64,000 nucleotides of DNA from Demequina mangrovi (GCF_000759715.1 NZ_BBLU01000017.1:1-64000); one strand, 5' to 3'. Positions 36,657 through 46,037 are shown, numbered from the stretch's first letter. Made by a program: numbers and translations. The notes: generated by a model not told the origin, from the sequence alone.

Positions 36657-38030
36657 TCAGTCGCGCGGCAGGGCGAGGTCGACCACCTCGGCCACCGACG
36701 CGACCGCGTGGACTCGCACGCTGCGCGGCAGGCGTGAGACGTCCGTCGACGCCGGCACGATGAGATCGGTGAACCCGAGCCGCGCCGCCTCGGCGACGCG
36801 CTGAGAGATCGCGGACGCCGGACGCACCGCGCCCGAGAGCGCCACCTCGCCGACCGCGGCCCATCCCGAGCGGACCGGACGGTCCGCGCGGGCAGAGGCG
36901 AGCGCGAGCGCGAGCGCGACGTCCGCGGCGGGCTCGGTCACGCGGGCGCCGCCGACCGTCGACACGTAGATGTCGTCGGCGGCCACCGGCAGCCCCACCC
37001 GGCGATGCAGGACGGCGAGCAGCATCGCGACGCGCGAGCCGTCCACGCCCGACGTCGCGCGGCGCGGGTTGGACAGCGCGCTGGGCGCGACGAGCGCCTG
37101 GATCTCCGCGGGCAGCGGGCGCTTGCCGTCGATGGTGATGGTCGGGCAGGTGCCCGGGACGGCCTGCGCATCATGAGAGAGGAACAGGCCCGAGGGGTCC
37201 GAGACCGACTCGATGCCGGCGTCGACCAGCTGGAAGCACCCGACCTCGTCGACGGACCCGAAGCGGTTCTTCAGCGCGCGCAGCAGCCTCAGCTGGCTGT
37301 GCTGGTCGCCCTCGAACTGGCAGACCACGTCGACCAGGTGCTCGACGATGCGCGGCCCCGCGACCGAGCCGTCCTTGGTGACGTGCCCGACGAGCACCAT
37401 GGGCAGCCCGCGGGTCTTGGCGGCCTGGATGAGAGCGGAGGAGACCTCGCGCACCTGCCCGACGCCTCCGGGGGCGCCCTCGACCTGCGCGGAGGCGATG
37501 GTCTGGATCGAGTCGATCATCACGAGCGAGGGCTCCGCCGCGTCGAGGTGCGCGAGCACCGCCCCGAGGTCGGTCTCCGCCGCGAGCAGGACGTCCTGCT
37601 CGAGCGCGCCGATGCGCTCGGCGCGGAGCCGGACCTGGCCGGCGCTCTCCTCGCCCGTGACGTAGAGGACCCGCCCGCCGCTGCGCGCCGTGCGCGCCGC
37701 GACATCGAGCAGCAGCGTGGACTTGCCGACCCCCGGCTCGCCCGCGAGGAGGATCACGGCGCCCGGGACGAGACCCCCGCCGAGGACACGGTCGAACTCC
37801 CCGACCCCGGTCGCCGAACGCGCGGCCGCGGCGGCCGAGACCTCGGGCAGCGGGAGCGCAGGGGCCGAGACGACGGTGGCCTTGGTCGCCGGTCCCGCGG
37901 GGGCCGCGCCCGCCTCGAGCACCGTGCCCCACGCCTGGCACTCGCCGCACCGGCCGACCCACTTCACGGCGGTCCAGCCGCATTCGGTGCAGCGGTATCC
38001 GGGGAGCGTGCGACGTGTCGAGGTGGCCAT
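36657..38030 (-). CDS. radA: DNA repair protein RadA (Sms)
   Basis: 457 aa branch-migration helicase in homologous recombination. N-terminal zinc finger C14-C17-C28-C31, RecA-like ATPase with Walker A GEPGVGKS at 97-104, the RadA-specific KNRFG motif, and a C-terminal Lon-like domain (SGVDGSRVAMLLAVLHRR ... ALSGAVRPASAISQR). ATG at 38030 is 12 nt from TAGCGT on the minus strand, so a leaderless promoter is likely; it faces the promoter of the next gene. Confidence 0.97.
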   Translation of the reverse strand: MATSTRRTLPGYRCTECGWTAVKWVGRCGECQAWGTVLEAGAAPAGPATKATVVSAPALPLPEVSAAAAARSATGVGEFDRVLGGGLVPGAVILLAGEPGVGKSTLLLDVAARTARSGGRVLYVTGEESAGQVRLRAERIGALEQDVLLAAETDLGAVLAHLDAAEPSLVMIDSIQTIASAQVEGAPGGVGQVREVSSALIQAAKTRGLPMVLVGHVTKDGSVAGPRIVEHLVDVVCQFEGDQHSQLRLLRALKNRFGSVDEVGCFQLVDAGIESVSDPSGLFLSHDAQAVPGTCPTITIDGKRPLPAEIQALVAPSALSNPRRATSGVDGSRVAMLLAVLHRRVGLPVAADDIYVSTVGGARVTEPAADVALALALASARADRPVRSGWAAVGEVALSGAVRPASAISQRVAEAARLGFTDLIVPASTDVSRLPRSVRVHAVASVAEVVDLALPRD

Positions 38031-38149
38031 GCGCTCACGCTACCGGCGGGCTCCGACAGCCCGGACCGGGCGGTGCGGGCCGTCCGCAGCGGGCGGACAC
38101 GCCTGGCCTGCGGGCGGCGGCGTGGGCGGCCGCCCCTAGGCTGGGGCGC

Positions 38150-39361
38150 ATGACACGCGACGCATGGGGCTGGGAGCCGGTCCACGAGACCCGGGGCCCG
38201 TCGGACGTGGCCCCGTCCAAGCCCGCCGCGCCTCGCGCGCCCGTCGCCGACCCGTCCCCGGTGCCGGTCCCGGTGGACCCCGACATCGACCAGGTGACCG
38301 CTCCCCTCCCCGGCCCGGCCGCGGAGGAGATCCTGCCGGAGCCGTGGTCGCCTCTCGACGGCGACCGCGCCCCCGCCGCTGCGACGGACACACCCCGCCG
38401 CAGCTCGTACGAGGCGCTCGGCGCCGCCGCGGCCGCGAACGCCGCACTGCACGCCTCCGGAGCCGCGCACACCCCGCTCGCGGGGGTCCCCGTGGTGAGC
38501 GGCCTCGCGCATGATCACGACCACGCTCCCGTCTCGGACGCACCCGGCTTCGTCCCGATCTTCGCCGGGGCGGAGACCGCGGGCGCCGCTCCTGCCTGGC
38601 ACGCGGTCGCCGAGTCGCCCGCGCCGTCGCCGCGCGGGCCGGAGGAGCAGGCGCCCGCCCTCTATCGCCCGCGCGTCGCCGCGACGTCCTCGGCATCGAC
38701 GGGTCCCGCCCCGTCCCCGGACGATGCGCCGCTTCCCGGCGAGGGTGGCGCAGGCGCCGCCGCGGGCGGCGGAACGCCGGTCGGCGGACCCGAGCGGCGG
38801 CCCGGCCGGGCCTGGCCGCTCATCCTCATCGGCCTGATCCTGCTGGGCGCCGCCTTCGCCGCGGCGTGGCTGCTCCTGCTCCGCCCCGAGGCCGTCACCC
38901 TGCCCGAGCAGAGCGTCCTCACCGCGCCGTCCGAGCCTGCCGCGAGCACGCTGGAGCCGTTCGTCGCCGAGGACCCGACCCCGTTCCTCGCGGCGATGCC
39001 CACCGTCGCGGGCGACTGGACGCTCACGGACGCGACGCCCATCGACGTCGACGAGGACAAGGCGCTCCCGGACCGCGTGGCCGAGGGCTACAGCCTCACC
39101 TACTCCGACGGCACCGCGACGGTCGTGGTGCGCGCGCGTCAGCTCTACTCCGAGGACGACGCGGCCAAGGCGCTCACCAAGGCCGCGGGTGAGGGAGCGG
39201 CCATCGACGACGCGACCGTCGCGGGCACCGTGGTGGGGCTGCGCACCGAGCGCAGCCGCGAGCAGGACGACCAGGTGCTGTGGACCAACGGCAGCGCCTA
39301 CTTCGTCGCCGTCGGCGACCGCTCCGACATCGACGACCTGCTGAGCACGCTCGGGCTATGA
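38150..39361 (+). CDS. Single-pass membrane protein of unknown function
   Basis: 403 aa. A long Pro/Ala-rich, acidic, probably disordered N-terminal half (1-220), a basic RRPGRAW stretch, one membrane helix (about 225-245), and an extracellular C-terminal domain of about 150 residues (MPTVAGDWTLTDATPI ... YSLTYSDGTATVVVRARQLYSEDDAAKAL). Leaderless -10 TAGGCT at 38137-38142. Its TGA overlaps the start of the TetR gene (ATGA). Topology resembles Ala/Pro-rich actinobacterial cell-envelope proteins; no known family is recognised. Confidence 0.75.
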   Translation: MTRDAWGWEPVHETRGPSDVAPSKPAAPRAPVADPSPVPVPVDPDIDQVTAPLPGPAAEEILPEPWSPLDGDRAPAAATDTPRRSSYEALGAAAAANAALHASGAAHTPLAGVPVVSGLAHDHDHAPVSDAPGFVPIFAGAETAGAAPAWHAVAESPAPSPRGPEEQAPALYRPRVAATSSASTGPAPSPDDAPLPGEGGAGAAAGGGTPVGGPERRPGRAWPLILIGLILLGAAFAAAWLLLLRPEAVTLPEQSVLTAPSEPAASTLEPFVAEDPTPFLAAMPTVAGDWTLTDATPIDVDEDKALPDRVAEGYSLTYSDGTATVVVRARQLYSEDDAAKALTKAAGEGAAIDDATVAGTVVGLRTERSREQDDQVLWTNGSAYFVAVGDRSDIDDLLSTLGL

Positions 39362-39996
39362 CGGGATCCGCGGCCTCGGCGTCGCGCGGCCGCGGGCCGC
39401 GCGGCGGAGACGCGGACACGCGCGGCGACATCCTCGCGGCGGCGGCCCGGATCTTCGGCGACAAGGGCTACGCCGCATCGTCCCTGCGCGCGATCGCGCG
39501 CGACGCCGGGGTCGACCCCGCGCTCGTGCGCCACTACTTCGGCACCAAGCAGGAGCTCTTCATCGAGGTGATGCGCCCGCTCGAGAGGGACGATGCGCGG
39601 GTGGCCGCGCTCGCCTCGCTCCCGCCGGAGCGGCGCGGCGACGCGCTGCTCCGCCTCGCGCTGTCGCTGTGGGAGGACCCGGTCGCGAGCGTCCGGCTGC
39701 GCGCGGTGCTCGCCTCGGCGGTGTCCGCGGCGGAGGTCGGGCCGACGATGGCGTCGATGATGCTGCGCGACCTCCTGCTCCAGCTGGTCCGCGAGGACCG
39801 CGCGCTCGAACGCGCCGCGGCGTGCGCGACCCAGCTCACGGGGCTCGCGTTCGGACGCTACGTCCTCGCGATCCCCACGCTCGCGGAGGCCTCGGTCGAC
39901 GAGCTGTCGGCGATCTACGCGCCGACCCTCCAGCGCTACCTGGACGGCGATCTCGACGCTCCCCTCCCCGGAGGCGAGGCGGACGTGCCGCGATAG
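39358..39996 (+). CDS. TetR/AcrR family transcriptional regulator
   Basis: 212 aa. HTH in residues about 20-65: DILAAAARIFGDKGYAASSLRAIARDAGVDPALVRHYF. The C-terminal domain is of the TetR_C_17-like type (VRLRAVLASAVSAAEVG). Start overlaps the membrane-protein stop and the gene is followed by proC after 9 bp, so it may be a local operon member. Two GGACGATGC copies (39475 reverse, 39588 forward) lie inside it. Target unknown. Confidence 0.92.
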   Translation: MTGSAASASRGRGPRGGDADTRGDILAAAARIFGDKGYAASSLRAIARDAGVDPALVRHYFGTKQELFIEVMRPLERDDARVAALASLPPERRGDALLRLALSLWEDPVASVRLRAVLASAVSAAEVGPTMASMMLRDLLLQLVREDRALERAAACATQLTGLAFGRYVLAIPTLAEASVDELSAIYAPTLQRYLDGDLDAPLPGGEADVPR

Positions 39997-40005
39997 GTTG
40001 GACGC

Positions 40006-40851
40006 ATGAGCACCTCCACGACCACGTCCCCCTCGCACCTGCCCGCGGTCGCCGTCATCGGCGGCGGAGTCATGGGCAGCACCCTCATCACGGCGATGAA
40101 GGTCGCCGGCTGGCCGGGCGGCTCCATCACGGTCGCGAACCGCGGCGAGGAGAAGCGGGCCGCGCTGGTCGAGGCCCACGGGATCCGCGCGACGGCGGAC
40201 GCCAAGGAGGCGGTGGAGGGCGCGGGCATCGTCGTGCTCGCGGTCAAGCCGCAGCAGATGGCCGACGTGCTCGCCGACATCGCGGAGGCGATCCCCGCCG
40301 GAGCGCTCGTGCTCACGGTCGCGGCCGCGCTCCCCGCCTCGTTCTACGAGGAGCGCCTTGCCGCCGGCACCGCGGTGATCCGCGCGATGCCCAACACGCC
40401 GTCCCTGGTGGGCCGCGGCGCGACGTCGATCTCCCCCGGCGCTCACGCGACAGAGGAGCACCTGCTGCTCGCGGAGGCCATGCTCCGCGCCACCGGGCTC
40501 GTCGTCCGCGTCCCCGAGGACCTCATCGAGGCGGTCACCGTGGTCGCGGGCTCCGCCCCCGCGTACTTCTACGCGATCACCGAGGCGATCACCGAGGCGG
40601 GCGTGATGCACGGCCTCGACCGCGAGCTGTCCTCGCTGCTCGCGCAGCAGACCTTCACCGGCGCGGCCCAGCTGCTCGCGGAGTCCGGCGAGACCCCGCA
40701 GGAGCTGCGCCGCCGCGTGAGCTCGCCCGGCGGCGTCACGCTCGCGGCGCTCGAGGCCATGACCAACGCCGGCCTCCAGGGCGTGATCTCCGCGGGCGCG
40801 AACGCCGCGGTCGCGCGCACCAAGGAGATGAGCGCCCAGCTCGCGGGCTGA
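40006..40851 (+). CDS. proC: Pyrroline-5-carboxylate reductase
   Basis: 281 aa; last step of proline synthesis. NAD(P) motif GGGVMGS near 19-25, VVLAVKPQ at about 76-83, RAMPNTPSLVG near 127-137 and C-terminal VSSPGGVTLAALEAM, the most conserved P5CR segment. TAGGTT 12 nt before the ATG overlaps the TetR stop, giving a possible internal leaderless promoter. Strong bidirectional terminator follows. Confidence 0.97.
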   Translation: MSTSTTTSPSHLPAVAVIGGGVMGSTLITAMKVAGWPGGSITVANRGEEKRAALVEAHGIRATADAKEAVEGAGIVVLAVKPQQMADVLADIAEAIPAGALVLTVAAALPASFYEERLAAGTAVIRAMPNTPSLVGRGATSISPGAHATEEHLLLAEAMLRATGLVVRVPEDLIEAVTVVAGSAPAYFYAITEAITEAGVMHGLDRELSSLLAQQTFTGAAQLLAESGETPQELRRRVSSPGGVTLAALEAMTNAGLQGVISAGANAAVARTKEMSAQLAG

Positions 40852-40866
40852 GAGCCCGCGACGCAC

Positions 40867-40900
40867 GGAACGCCGGCCGGGACGTCCCGGCCGGCGTTCC
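40867..40900. terminator. Bidirectional terminator between proC and the DUF6326-like gene
   Basis: GGAACGCCGGCCGGGA (40867-40882), CG, TCCCGGCCGGCGTTCC (40885-40900): a perfect 16 bp stem between convergent genes. Confidence 0.9.
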
Positions 40901-40932
40901 GCGTCATGCGGCGGGTCCGATGCGGACGCGCC

Positions 40933-41394
40933 TCACGCCTCCGCGCGCCAGCGCCACGCGATGACGACGATCGCGACGGTGGAGGCGATCTCGAGCGCCG
41001 AGAAGTAGCCGTAGTAGGCGGTGAAGGAGCCGACGAAGAGCGTCGCGACCTGCACGAGCGTCATCACGGAGCCGCCCACGATCGAGGCCCAGCGCGCGAG
41101 CCCGCGCGAGCCGATGCGCGCGATCAGGACGTTGGAGATCGGGATCGTCATGAGCACGGACGCGCCGAGCAGGAAGCCCTGGCCGTAGTCGCCCATCGCC
41201 CCGGTGCCGTCGAGCGTGTCGCGGATCACGTCCTTGTCGAAGAAGCCGATGACGTCGCAGTAGAGGTAGTTGAGGATCGCGAAGAGCCACAGCGCGGACA
41301 GCAGCGTGCGCGGCTGCCGATGCGGGGCGGTCCTCGCGGAGGCCGCCGAGGCGGTCGCTGACGGGACGTCGGTGGTGGCGGTGGTCGAGTTCAT
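40933..41394 (-). CDS. Small four-helix membrane protein (DUF6326-like)
   Basis: 153 aa. Polar start of about 28 residues, then four hydrophobic helices; between helices 1 and 2 lies LNYLYCDVIGFFDKD, typical of DUF6326-type proteins. Divergent from a TetR gene with two tandem operators in the 76 bp gap, so it is the probable target of that regulator; no substrate can be read from the sequence, though small membrane proteins controlled in this way are often transport- or resistance-related. Confidence 0.8.
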   Translation of the reverse strand: MNSTTATTDVPSATASAASARTAPHRQPRTLLSALWLFAILNYLYCDVIGFFDKDVIRDTLDGTGAMGDYGQGFLLGASVLMTIPISNVLIARIGSRGLARWASIVGGSVMTLVQVATLFVGSFTAYYGYFSALEIASTVAIVVIAWRWRAEA

Positions 41395-41414
41395 GGCATC
41401 CCCCCGGATCTGTT

Positions 41415-41445
41415 CTTACACCGTAAGGCGACCATACGCCGTAAG
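41415..41445. promoter_or_regulatory. Two tandem TetR operators
   Basis: CTTAC-ACC-GTAAG (41415-41427, perfect arms) and CATAC-GCC-GTAAG (41433-41445), 18 bp apart, in the divergent promoter of the membrane-protein and TetR genes. Confidence 0.75.
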
Positions 41446-41470
41446 ATTCGGGAAGGCAACAGGAGGTCGC

Positions 41471-42145
41471 GTGTCCGTCGAGCAGGCCAAGGAACCGCTG
41501 ACCCGCGCCCGCATCCTCGACGCCGCCGTCAGGCTCGCCGACGCCTCCGGCATGCGCGCGGTGACGATGCGGGCGATCGGCGACGAGCTCGACCGCGAGG
41601 CGATGTCGCTCTATCACCACGTCGCCGACAAGAAGGCGCTGATCGCCGGGATGGTCGACACCGTGGTGGCCGAGGTCGCGGAGTCAGGGCACGCGATCCA
41701 CCGCGGCGACTGGCGGTCGACCGTGCGCGACCGCTGCCTCGAGGCGCGCCGCATCATGCTCACGCACCCCTGGGCGCCCAGCGTCATCGCGCAGCAGGAG
41801 GAGTCTCCCGCGTCCGCGTTCGCCCTCTACGACGACCTCGTGGGCACGGTGCTCGAGGCCGGCTTCGACCACGCCCTCGCGCATCGTGCGATCCACGCGC
41901 TCGGGTCGCTGGTGCTCGGGTTCTCGAACGAGCTGTTCGACCCCGCCCCCGGCGGGGACGTCGAGCCGGACGAGGAGGCGATGCGCGCTATGGCCGCGAC
42001 CTTCCCGCATCTGCTCGAGATGGCCGACATGGAGCTGCACGCCGCCGAGGGTGCGCTCAGCATGTGCGACACCCAGGCGGAGTTCGAGTTCACCCTGGGG
42101 CTGGTGCTCGACGGCCTCGAGGCGCGACGGGCCGCGCTCGCCTGA
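41471..42145 (+). CDS. TetR family regulator (TetR_C_1 type)
   Basis: 224 aa. GTG start with AGGAGG. HTH: TRARILDAAVRLADASGMRAVTMRAIGDELDREAMSLYHHVADKKAL; the C-terminal half with HPWAPSVIAQQEESP and FGLGLVLDGLEARR-like end resembles tetracycline-repressor-type C domains. It should repress itself and the divergent membrane-protein gene through the paired GTAAG dyads. Confidence 0.93.
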   Translation: MSVEQAKEPLTRARILDAAVRLADASGMRAVTMRAIGDELDREAMSLYHHVADKKALIAGMVDTVVAEVAESGHAIHRGDWRSTVRDRCLEARRIMLTHPWAPSVIAQQEESPASAFALYDDLVGTVLEAGFDHALAHRAIHALGSLVLGFSNELFDPAPGGDVEPDEEAMRAMAATFPHLLEMADMELHAAEGALSMCDTQAEFEFTLGLVLDGLEARRAALA

Positions 42146-42181
42146 GGCGCGCGGCAGGGCCCGCGGCGGGACGCACGCGCC

Positions 42182-43954
42182 TCAGGAGGCGTTGCAGACC
42201 AGCGGGCCGGCCGCGGGATCGTCGCCCACACCGACCCAGCCGAAGGTCGCGGACGCGCCGGCCGCGAGCGTCGCGCTCCAGCCCGTGGGGCTCACCGATC
42301 CGCCCGACTCGACCACGCCCCAGATGTCGGCGGCCCCGTCCCTCACGACGGTGCCCGCCGGCAGCTCGACCGACCAGTTCGAGACGTCCACGTTGGCGGT
42401 CACCGTGACATCGGCGACGTAGCCGCCTTCCCAGCTGTCGCGGACCGTCAGCATCGCCGTGCACGCCCCCGAGCCGAGCGTGGGGGTCGGGGTGCCGAGC
42501 GCGCCGTCCGTGGTGACGTCGGTGCCCACCGGCGGGTACGCGTTCGCGACCAGCTCCGCGAACTGCGCCGGGAACCACGCGCCGGAGATCGGCGCATCGG
42601 GCAGCGCGCCCGTGAGCTGCCCGCCCAGGCGGTCGCTCTCGTACGCCGGATCGCACATCTGATCGAAGGCCTTGCCCTGGTCGTTCGCGATCAGCCGCGA
42701 CGAGCCGTCGGACTCGCCCGGCGGCTTCACCCACATGAAGGCGTCGAGGTGCGCGTCCGGGTAGCCCTCGGGCGAGGCCTCGGGCCTCATGCCCAGCCCG
42801 GCCCCCGCGGGGTTGCACCACGCGCCGCGATGGACGCGACGGTCCACGCGCGACTCGTCGACGTAGGTCTCCAGATCGGTCGAGGACGATGCCGCGGTCG
42901 GGCGGGCGGTGCCGCCCCAGCCGTTGCGGCTCGTGTCGATCACGATCCCGGTGGACTCGGCGAAGCCCGCGGCGGTCGCGCGCGACCACAGGTCCGCGGC
43001 CCACGAGACCTCGTCGATGTCGGGGTTGGTCTCGTAGAAGGACGCGTTGCGCACCTCCTGACCGCCCACCGTGTCGGTCGCATCGAGGAAGGGCTCCTCG
43101 AGCGGCGTGGTGTTCGCGGTGTCGGTGACGAAGCCGTCGATCGAGCCGAAGCCCGCCTGCGTCTCCTGCGCGATCTCGGCGAACAGCGCGACCGCGCCAC
43201 CCGCGTTGTCGGGCCAGCCGAGCCATCCCGAGTGCGCCGCGTCGAGGTACGAGTACACGTGCCCGAGCCGCGCGAAGGAGTCGAGCGCGTACACGACGCC
43301 CTCGCGGTAGTAGGGAGCCGCGTCCTCGCAGCGCGAGTCGGTGGCGTTGGTGACGAGGTTGGGGAGCGAGTCGGGCTCGACAACGGCCACGATGCGCAGG
43401 TCGGCGTACTCCTCCCGCGCGAGGATCTCCGCGATGACGTCGATGTAGTCCTCGCGGTAGCGCGCCATGTCCGCGTCGGTCGCGGACAGCTCGCCGCTCG
43501 ACGCGAGCGCGTAGCAGTCGCGCCCGGGCAGGTCGTAGATCACCAGCGTCACGACCACCGGCGCGCCGTCCTCCGCCGACTCCGCCTGCCGGAGCGCGGC
43601 GTCGAGATGCGCCTCGAGCCCCCGCGCGTCCGAGGTGCCTTCGATCGCCGCGATGCGGTCGAGCCAGACCGCGGTCGGCTGGTTCGCGACCGCCTTCATG
43701 CTCGCCGCGAGCACGGCGTCGGTGGACTCCCCGGCGGTCTCGCGCACGTTCGTGGACCAGTCCTCGTTGACGTACATGACCGCGCCGTCGTACGGGTTGT
43801 CGACGTGGTCGTCGCCGCCGATCACCATGGTCGCGTCGGATCCGTCGGAGGCGGAGGCCGTGGGCGTCGGGCTCGGATCGTCGTCCCCGCCGGTGCATCC
43901 GGCGAGCGCGAGCACCGCGATGACAGCTCCTGCGATTCCCGGCGTGACGCGCAT
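42182..43954 (-). CDS. Glycoside hydrolase family 6 cellulase (lipoprotein) with C-terminal CBM2
   Basis: 590 aa. Lipobox LALAGC with C20 implies a membrane-anchored enzyme. After a Ser/Thr linker the GH6 barrel carries DLPGRDCYALASSGE (putative catalytic-base region), VVEPDSLPNLVTN (general acid Asp), YLDAAHSGWLGWP and DTSRNGWGG; loop sizes (ends with WVKPPGESDGSS) fit cellobiohydrolases. A PTPTLGSG linker leads to a CBM2-like beta domain with terminal cysteines. Hydrolyses cellulose from non-reducing ends in this family. Convergent with a TetR gene; single-gene unit. Confidence 0.93.
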   Translation of the reverse strand: MRVTPGIAGAVIAVLALAGCTGGDDDPSPTPTASASDGSDATMVIGGDDHVDNPYDGAVMYVNEDWSTNVRETAGESTDAVLAASMKAVANQPTAVWLDRIAAIEGTSDARGLEAHLDAALRQAESAEDGAPVVVTLVIYDLPGRDCYALASSGELSATDADMARYREDYIDVIAEILAREEYADLRIVAVVEPDSLPNLVTNATDSRCEDAAPYYREGVVYALDSFARLGHVYSYLDAAHSGWLGWPDNAGGAVALFAEIAQETQAGFGSIDGFVTDTANTTPLEEPFLDATDTVGGQEVRNASFYETNPDIDEVSWAADLWSRATAAGFAESTGIVIDTSRNGWGGTARPTAASSSTDLETYVDESRVDRRVHRGAWCNPAGAGLGMRPEASPEGYPDAHLDAFMWVKPPGESDGSSRLIANDQGKAFDQMCDPAYESDRLGGQLTGALPDAPISGAWFPAQFAELVANAYPPVGTDVTTDGALGTPTPTLGSGACTAMLTVRDSWEGGYVADVTVTANVDVSNWSVELPAGTVVRDGAADIWGVVESGGSVSPTGWSATLAAGASATFGWVGVGDDPAAGPLVCNAS

Positions 43955-44042
43955 GCCGCTCCCTCCCGTCGACGCGCCCAGCGTATCCGCAGTGGGGCCG
44001 TCGCCGGCCATCGGGAAGGGCCGATGCGGCGAAGCGGCGGCG

Positions 44043-45074
44043 TCAGGCGGCTTGGGCCACGCGGATGGCCGAGGCGGCGGTCTCGACGTCCTTCGCGTCG
44101 TTGTAGACGTAGAAGCCCAGACGCGCCCGGCCTCCGCGTGCGGCGGCCCTGATCCCGGCCCGCGAGAGAGCGCGCGGGTCGACTCCGGCGACCGAGACGA
44201 TCGGCGAGTCCCCGGCGGGAAGGCCCACGAGCGCGCGGAAGTCGTTCGCCAGGCCGACGCTGTGGCGGCCGATCTCCTCGACGCCCTGGCGCACCAGCAG
44301 CTCGAGCGCGACGGCGCCCGCCTCGACCAGCTGCCACGGCGGGGACGTGTCGAGACGCCGCGCGGTGGCGCTGAGCGCGACGTCCGGGCCGTAGAGCGAG
44401 TCCCACGGCGCATCGGACCCGTACCAGCTCGCGCCGACCGGGCGCACCCAGTCCGCCTCCGGCCGCACCGCCGCGAGCGCGATGCCGCGCGGGGTCCCGA
44501 GCCACTTGTACGTGCTCGTCACCGTGACGTCGAAGTCGCGCGCGCGCATCGGCATCCAGCCGGCGGAGTGGCTCGCGTCGACGAGCGTGCGCGTGCCCGA
44601 GGCGCTCGCGGCCGCCGCGAGGGCGTCGAGGTCGAGCACCGCGCCGTCGGCGGACTGGACCGCGCTCACCGCGACCAGGTCGGCGCCCCGGCGGGTCTCG
44701 GCGACGATGCGCGCAAGCGGCACCACGACAACCTCGAGACGCGGGTCCGCGAGGAAGGGCAGGCACACCGACGAGAAGTCGCCGTCCGCGACGACGACGC
44801 GCGCGCCGTCGGGGAGCGACGCCGCGACCATCCCGACCACCTGCGACGTGGAGCCCGCGAGCGCGACGTCCTCCGCCTGCGCGCCCACGAGGGTCGCGTA
44901 GGCGGCCCGCATGCGCGCGACCGACCCGTCGAGCGCGACCGGGTCGAGCGTGCCGTGCTCCCAGGCGCGCACCGCGCGGCGCAGCGCCGTGGCCGTCGCC
45001 CGCGCGGGCCGGCCGTACGAGGGCGTGTCGAGATACCCGGGCGCGGGGCGGAAGGCGGAGGCGATGTCGAGCAT
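44043..45074 (-). CDS. Aminotransferase class V-fold PLP enzyme
   Basis: 343 aa. PLP-binding features: LAGSTSQVVGMV phosphate-binding start, SAVQSADGAVLD, LVDASHSAGWMP with the cofactor Asp, and the Schiff-base lysine in TSTYKWLGTPRG. Resembles cysteine desulfurase/kynureninase-like members; substrate unknown. ATG at 45074. Divergent from a LysR gene, which probably regulates it through the dyad at 45104-45119. Confidence 0.88.
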   Translation of the reverse strand: MLDIASAFRPAPGYLDTPSYGRPARATATALRRAVRAWEHGTLDPVALDGSVARMRAAYATLVGAQAEDVALAGSTSQVVGMVAASLPDGARVVVADGDFSSVCLPFLADPRLEVVVVPLARIVAETRRGADLVAVSAVQSADGAVLDLDALAAAASASGTRTLVDASHSAGWMPMRARDFDVTVTSTYKWLGTPRGIALAAVRPEADWVRPVGASWYGSDAPWDSLYGPDVALSATARRLDTSPPWQLVEAGAVALELLVRQGVEEIGRHSVGLANDFRALVGLPAGDSPIVSVAGVDPRALSRAGIRAAARGGRARLGFYVYNDAKDVETAASAIRVAQAA

Positions 45075-45103
45075 GAGCCCATGTTCGGGCGTGGGCAACA
45101 CCG

Positions 45104-45119
45104 CGACAAGATGCTGTCG
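45104..45119. promoter_or_regulatory. Dyad in the divergent aminotransferase/LysR promoter
   Basis: CGACA-AGATGC-TGTCG, perfect five-base arms, between two divergent starts; a likely LysR-type site. Confidence 0.45.
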
Positions 45120-45152
45120 ACCGCACCTAGACCTCGATGTCATCATGGTCCG

Positions 45153-46031
45153 GTGATCGACGTCGAGCGACTCCTCATCCTGCGCGAGGTCGCGCGCCAC
45201 GGCTCCAAGGCCGCCGCCGCCCGCGCCCTGCAGCTGAGCGAGCCCACCGTGGCCCACCATCTGCGCGCGCTCGAGCGGCGCGCGGGCGTCCCGCTGACCG
45301 TGCGCGCCGGCCGCGTCACGCGTCTCACGCCCACGGGCGATGCGCTGGTCGCCCACGCCGACGCGATCGCCGCGAGCCTCGAGGACGCCGAGCGCGCGCT
45401 CCATCACCACTCGGACCTCAAGGTGGGCACGCTGCGGATCGCCGCCTTCACCTCGTTCTGCGCGACCGTCCTGCCCCGGCCGCTGGCGCAGTTCGCGCGC
45501 ACCTACCCGGGCATCGAGATCGGCCTCGAAGAGACGGAGACGGATCCGGCGCTCGACCTGCTGCGCTCGGGAGCCGCCGACATCGCGGTCGGATTCTCCG
45601 ACGCCGCCACGCCCCCGCCCGTCGACGTTCCCACCACCCCGCTGGGCCGCGACGAGTACCTCGCGATCCTTCCCGAGTCCCATCCCCTCGCATCGCGGCC
45701 CGTGGTCGAGATGGGAGCGCTCGCCGAGGAGCGCTGGATCTCTGGCTGCGTCCGCTGCCGCACGCATCTGTTCGCCGCGGCGGGCGAGGCCGGCTTCGAC
45801 CCGCACATCGCGTTCATCACCGAGGACTACATCGCGGCGCAGCGCCTCATCGCGGAGGGTCTCGGCGTCGCGCTGCTCCCGCGCATGGCCCTGGATGCGA
45901 GCCCGGCGATCCCGGGCATCGTCGCCATCCCCACCCGCGCGGCGACGTACCGCGACATCTTCCTCGCGCTGCCCGGCTCGCCCGCTCCCGCGGCCCGCGC
46001 CTTCGCGGAGCTGCTGGTCACGGGCCTGTAG
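45153..46031 (+). CDS. LysR family transcriptional regulator
   Basis: 292 aa. GTG start. N-terminal winged HTH: HGSKAAAARALQLSEPTVAHHLRALERRAGV; C-terminal periplasmic-binding-like effector domain from about 90. Two cysteines lie in WISGCVRCRTHLF in the effector domain, suggesting redox or metal sensing, which is speculative. Divergent from the class V aminotransferase gene. A strong hairpin follows its stop. Confidence 0.93.
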   Translation: MIDVERLLILREVARHGSKAAAARALQLSEPTVAHHLRALERRAGVPLTVRAGRVTRLTPTGDALVAHADAIAASLEDAERALHHHSDLKVGTLRIAAFTSFCATVLPRPLAQFARTYPGIEIGLEETETDPALDLLRSGAADIAVGFSDAATPPPVDVPTTPLGRDEYLAILPESHPLASRPVVEMGALAEERWISGCVRCRTHLFAAAGEAGFDPHIAFITEDYIAAQRLIAEGLGVALLPRMALDASPAIPGIVAIPTRAATYRDIFLALPGSPAPAARAFAELLVTGL

Positions 46032-46037
46032 ACGCCG

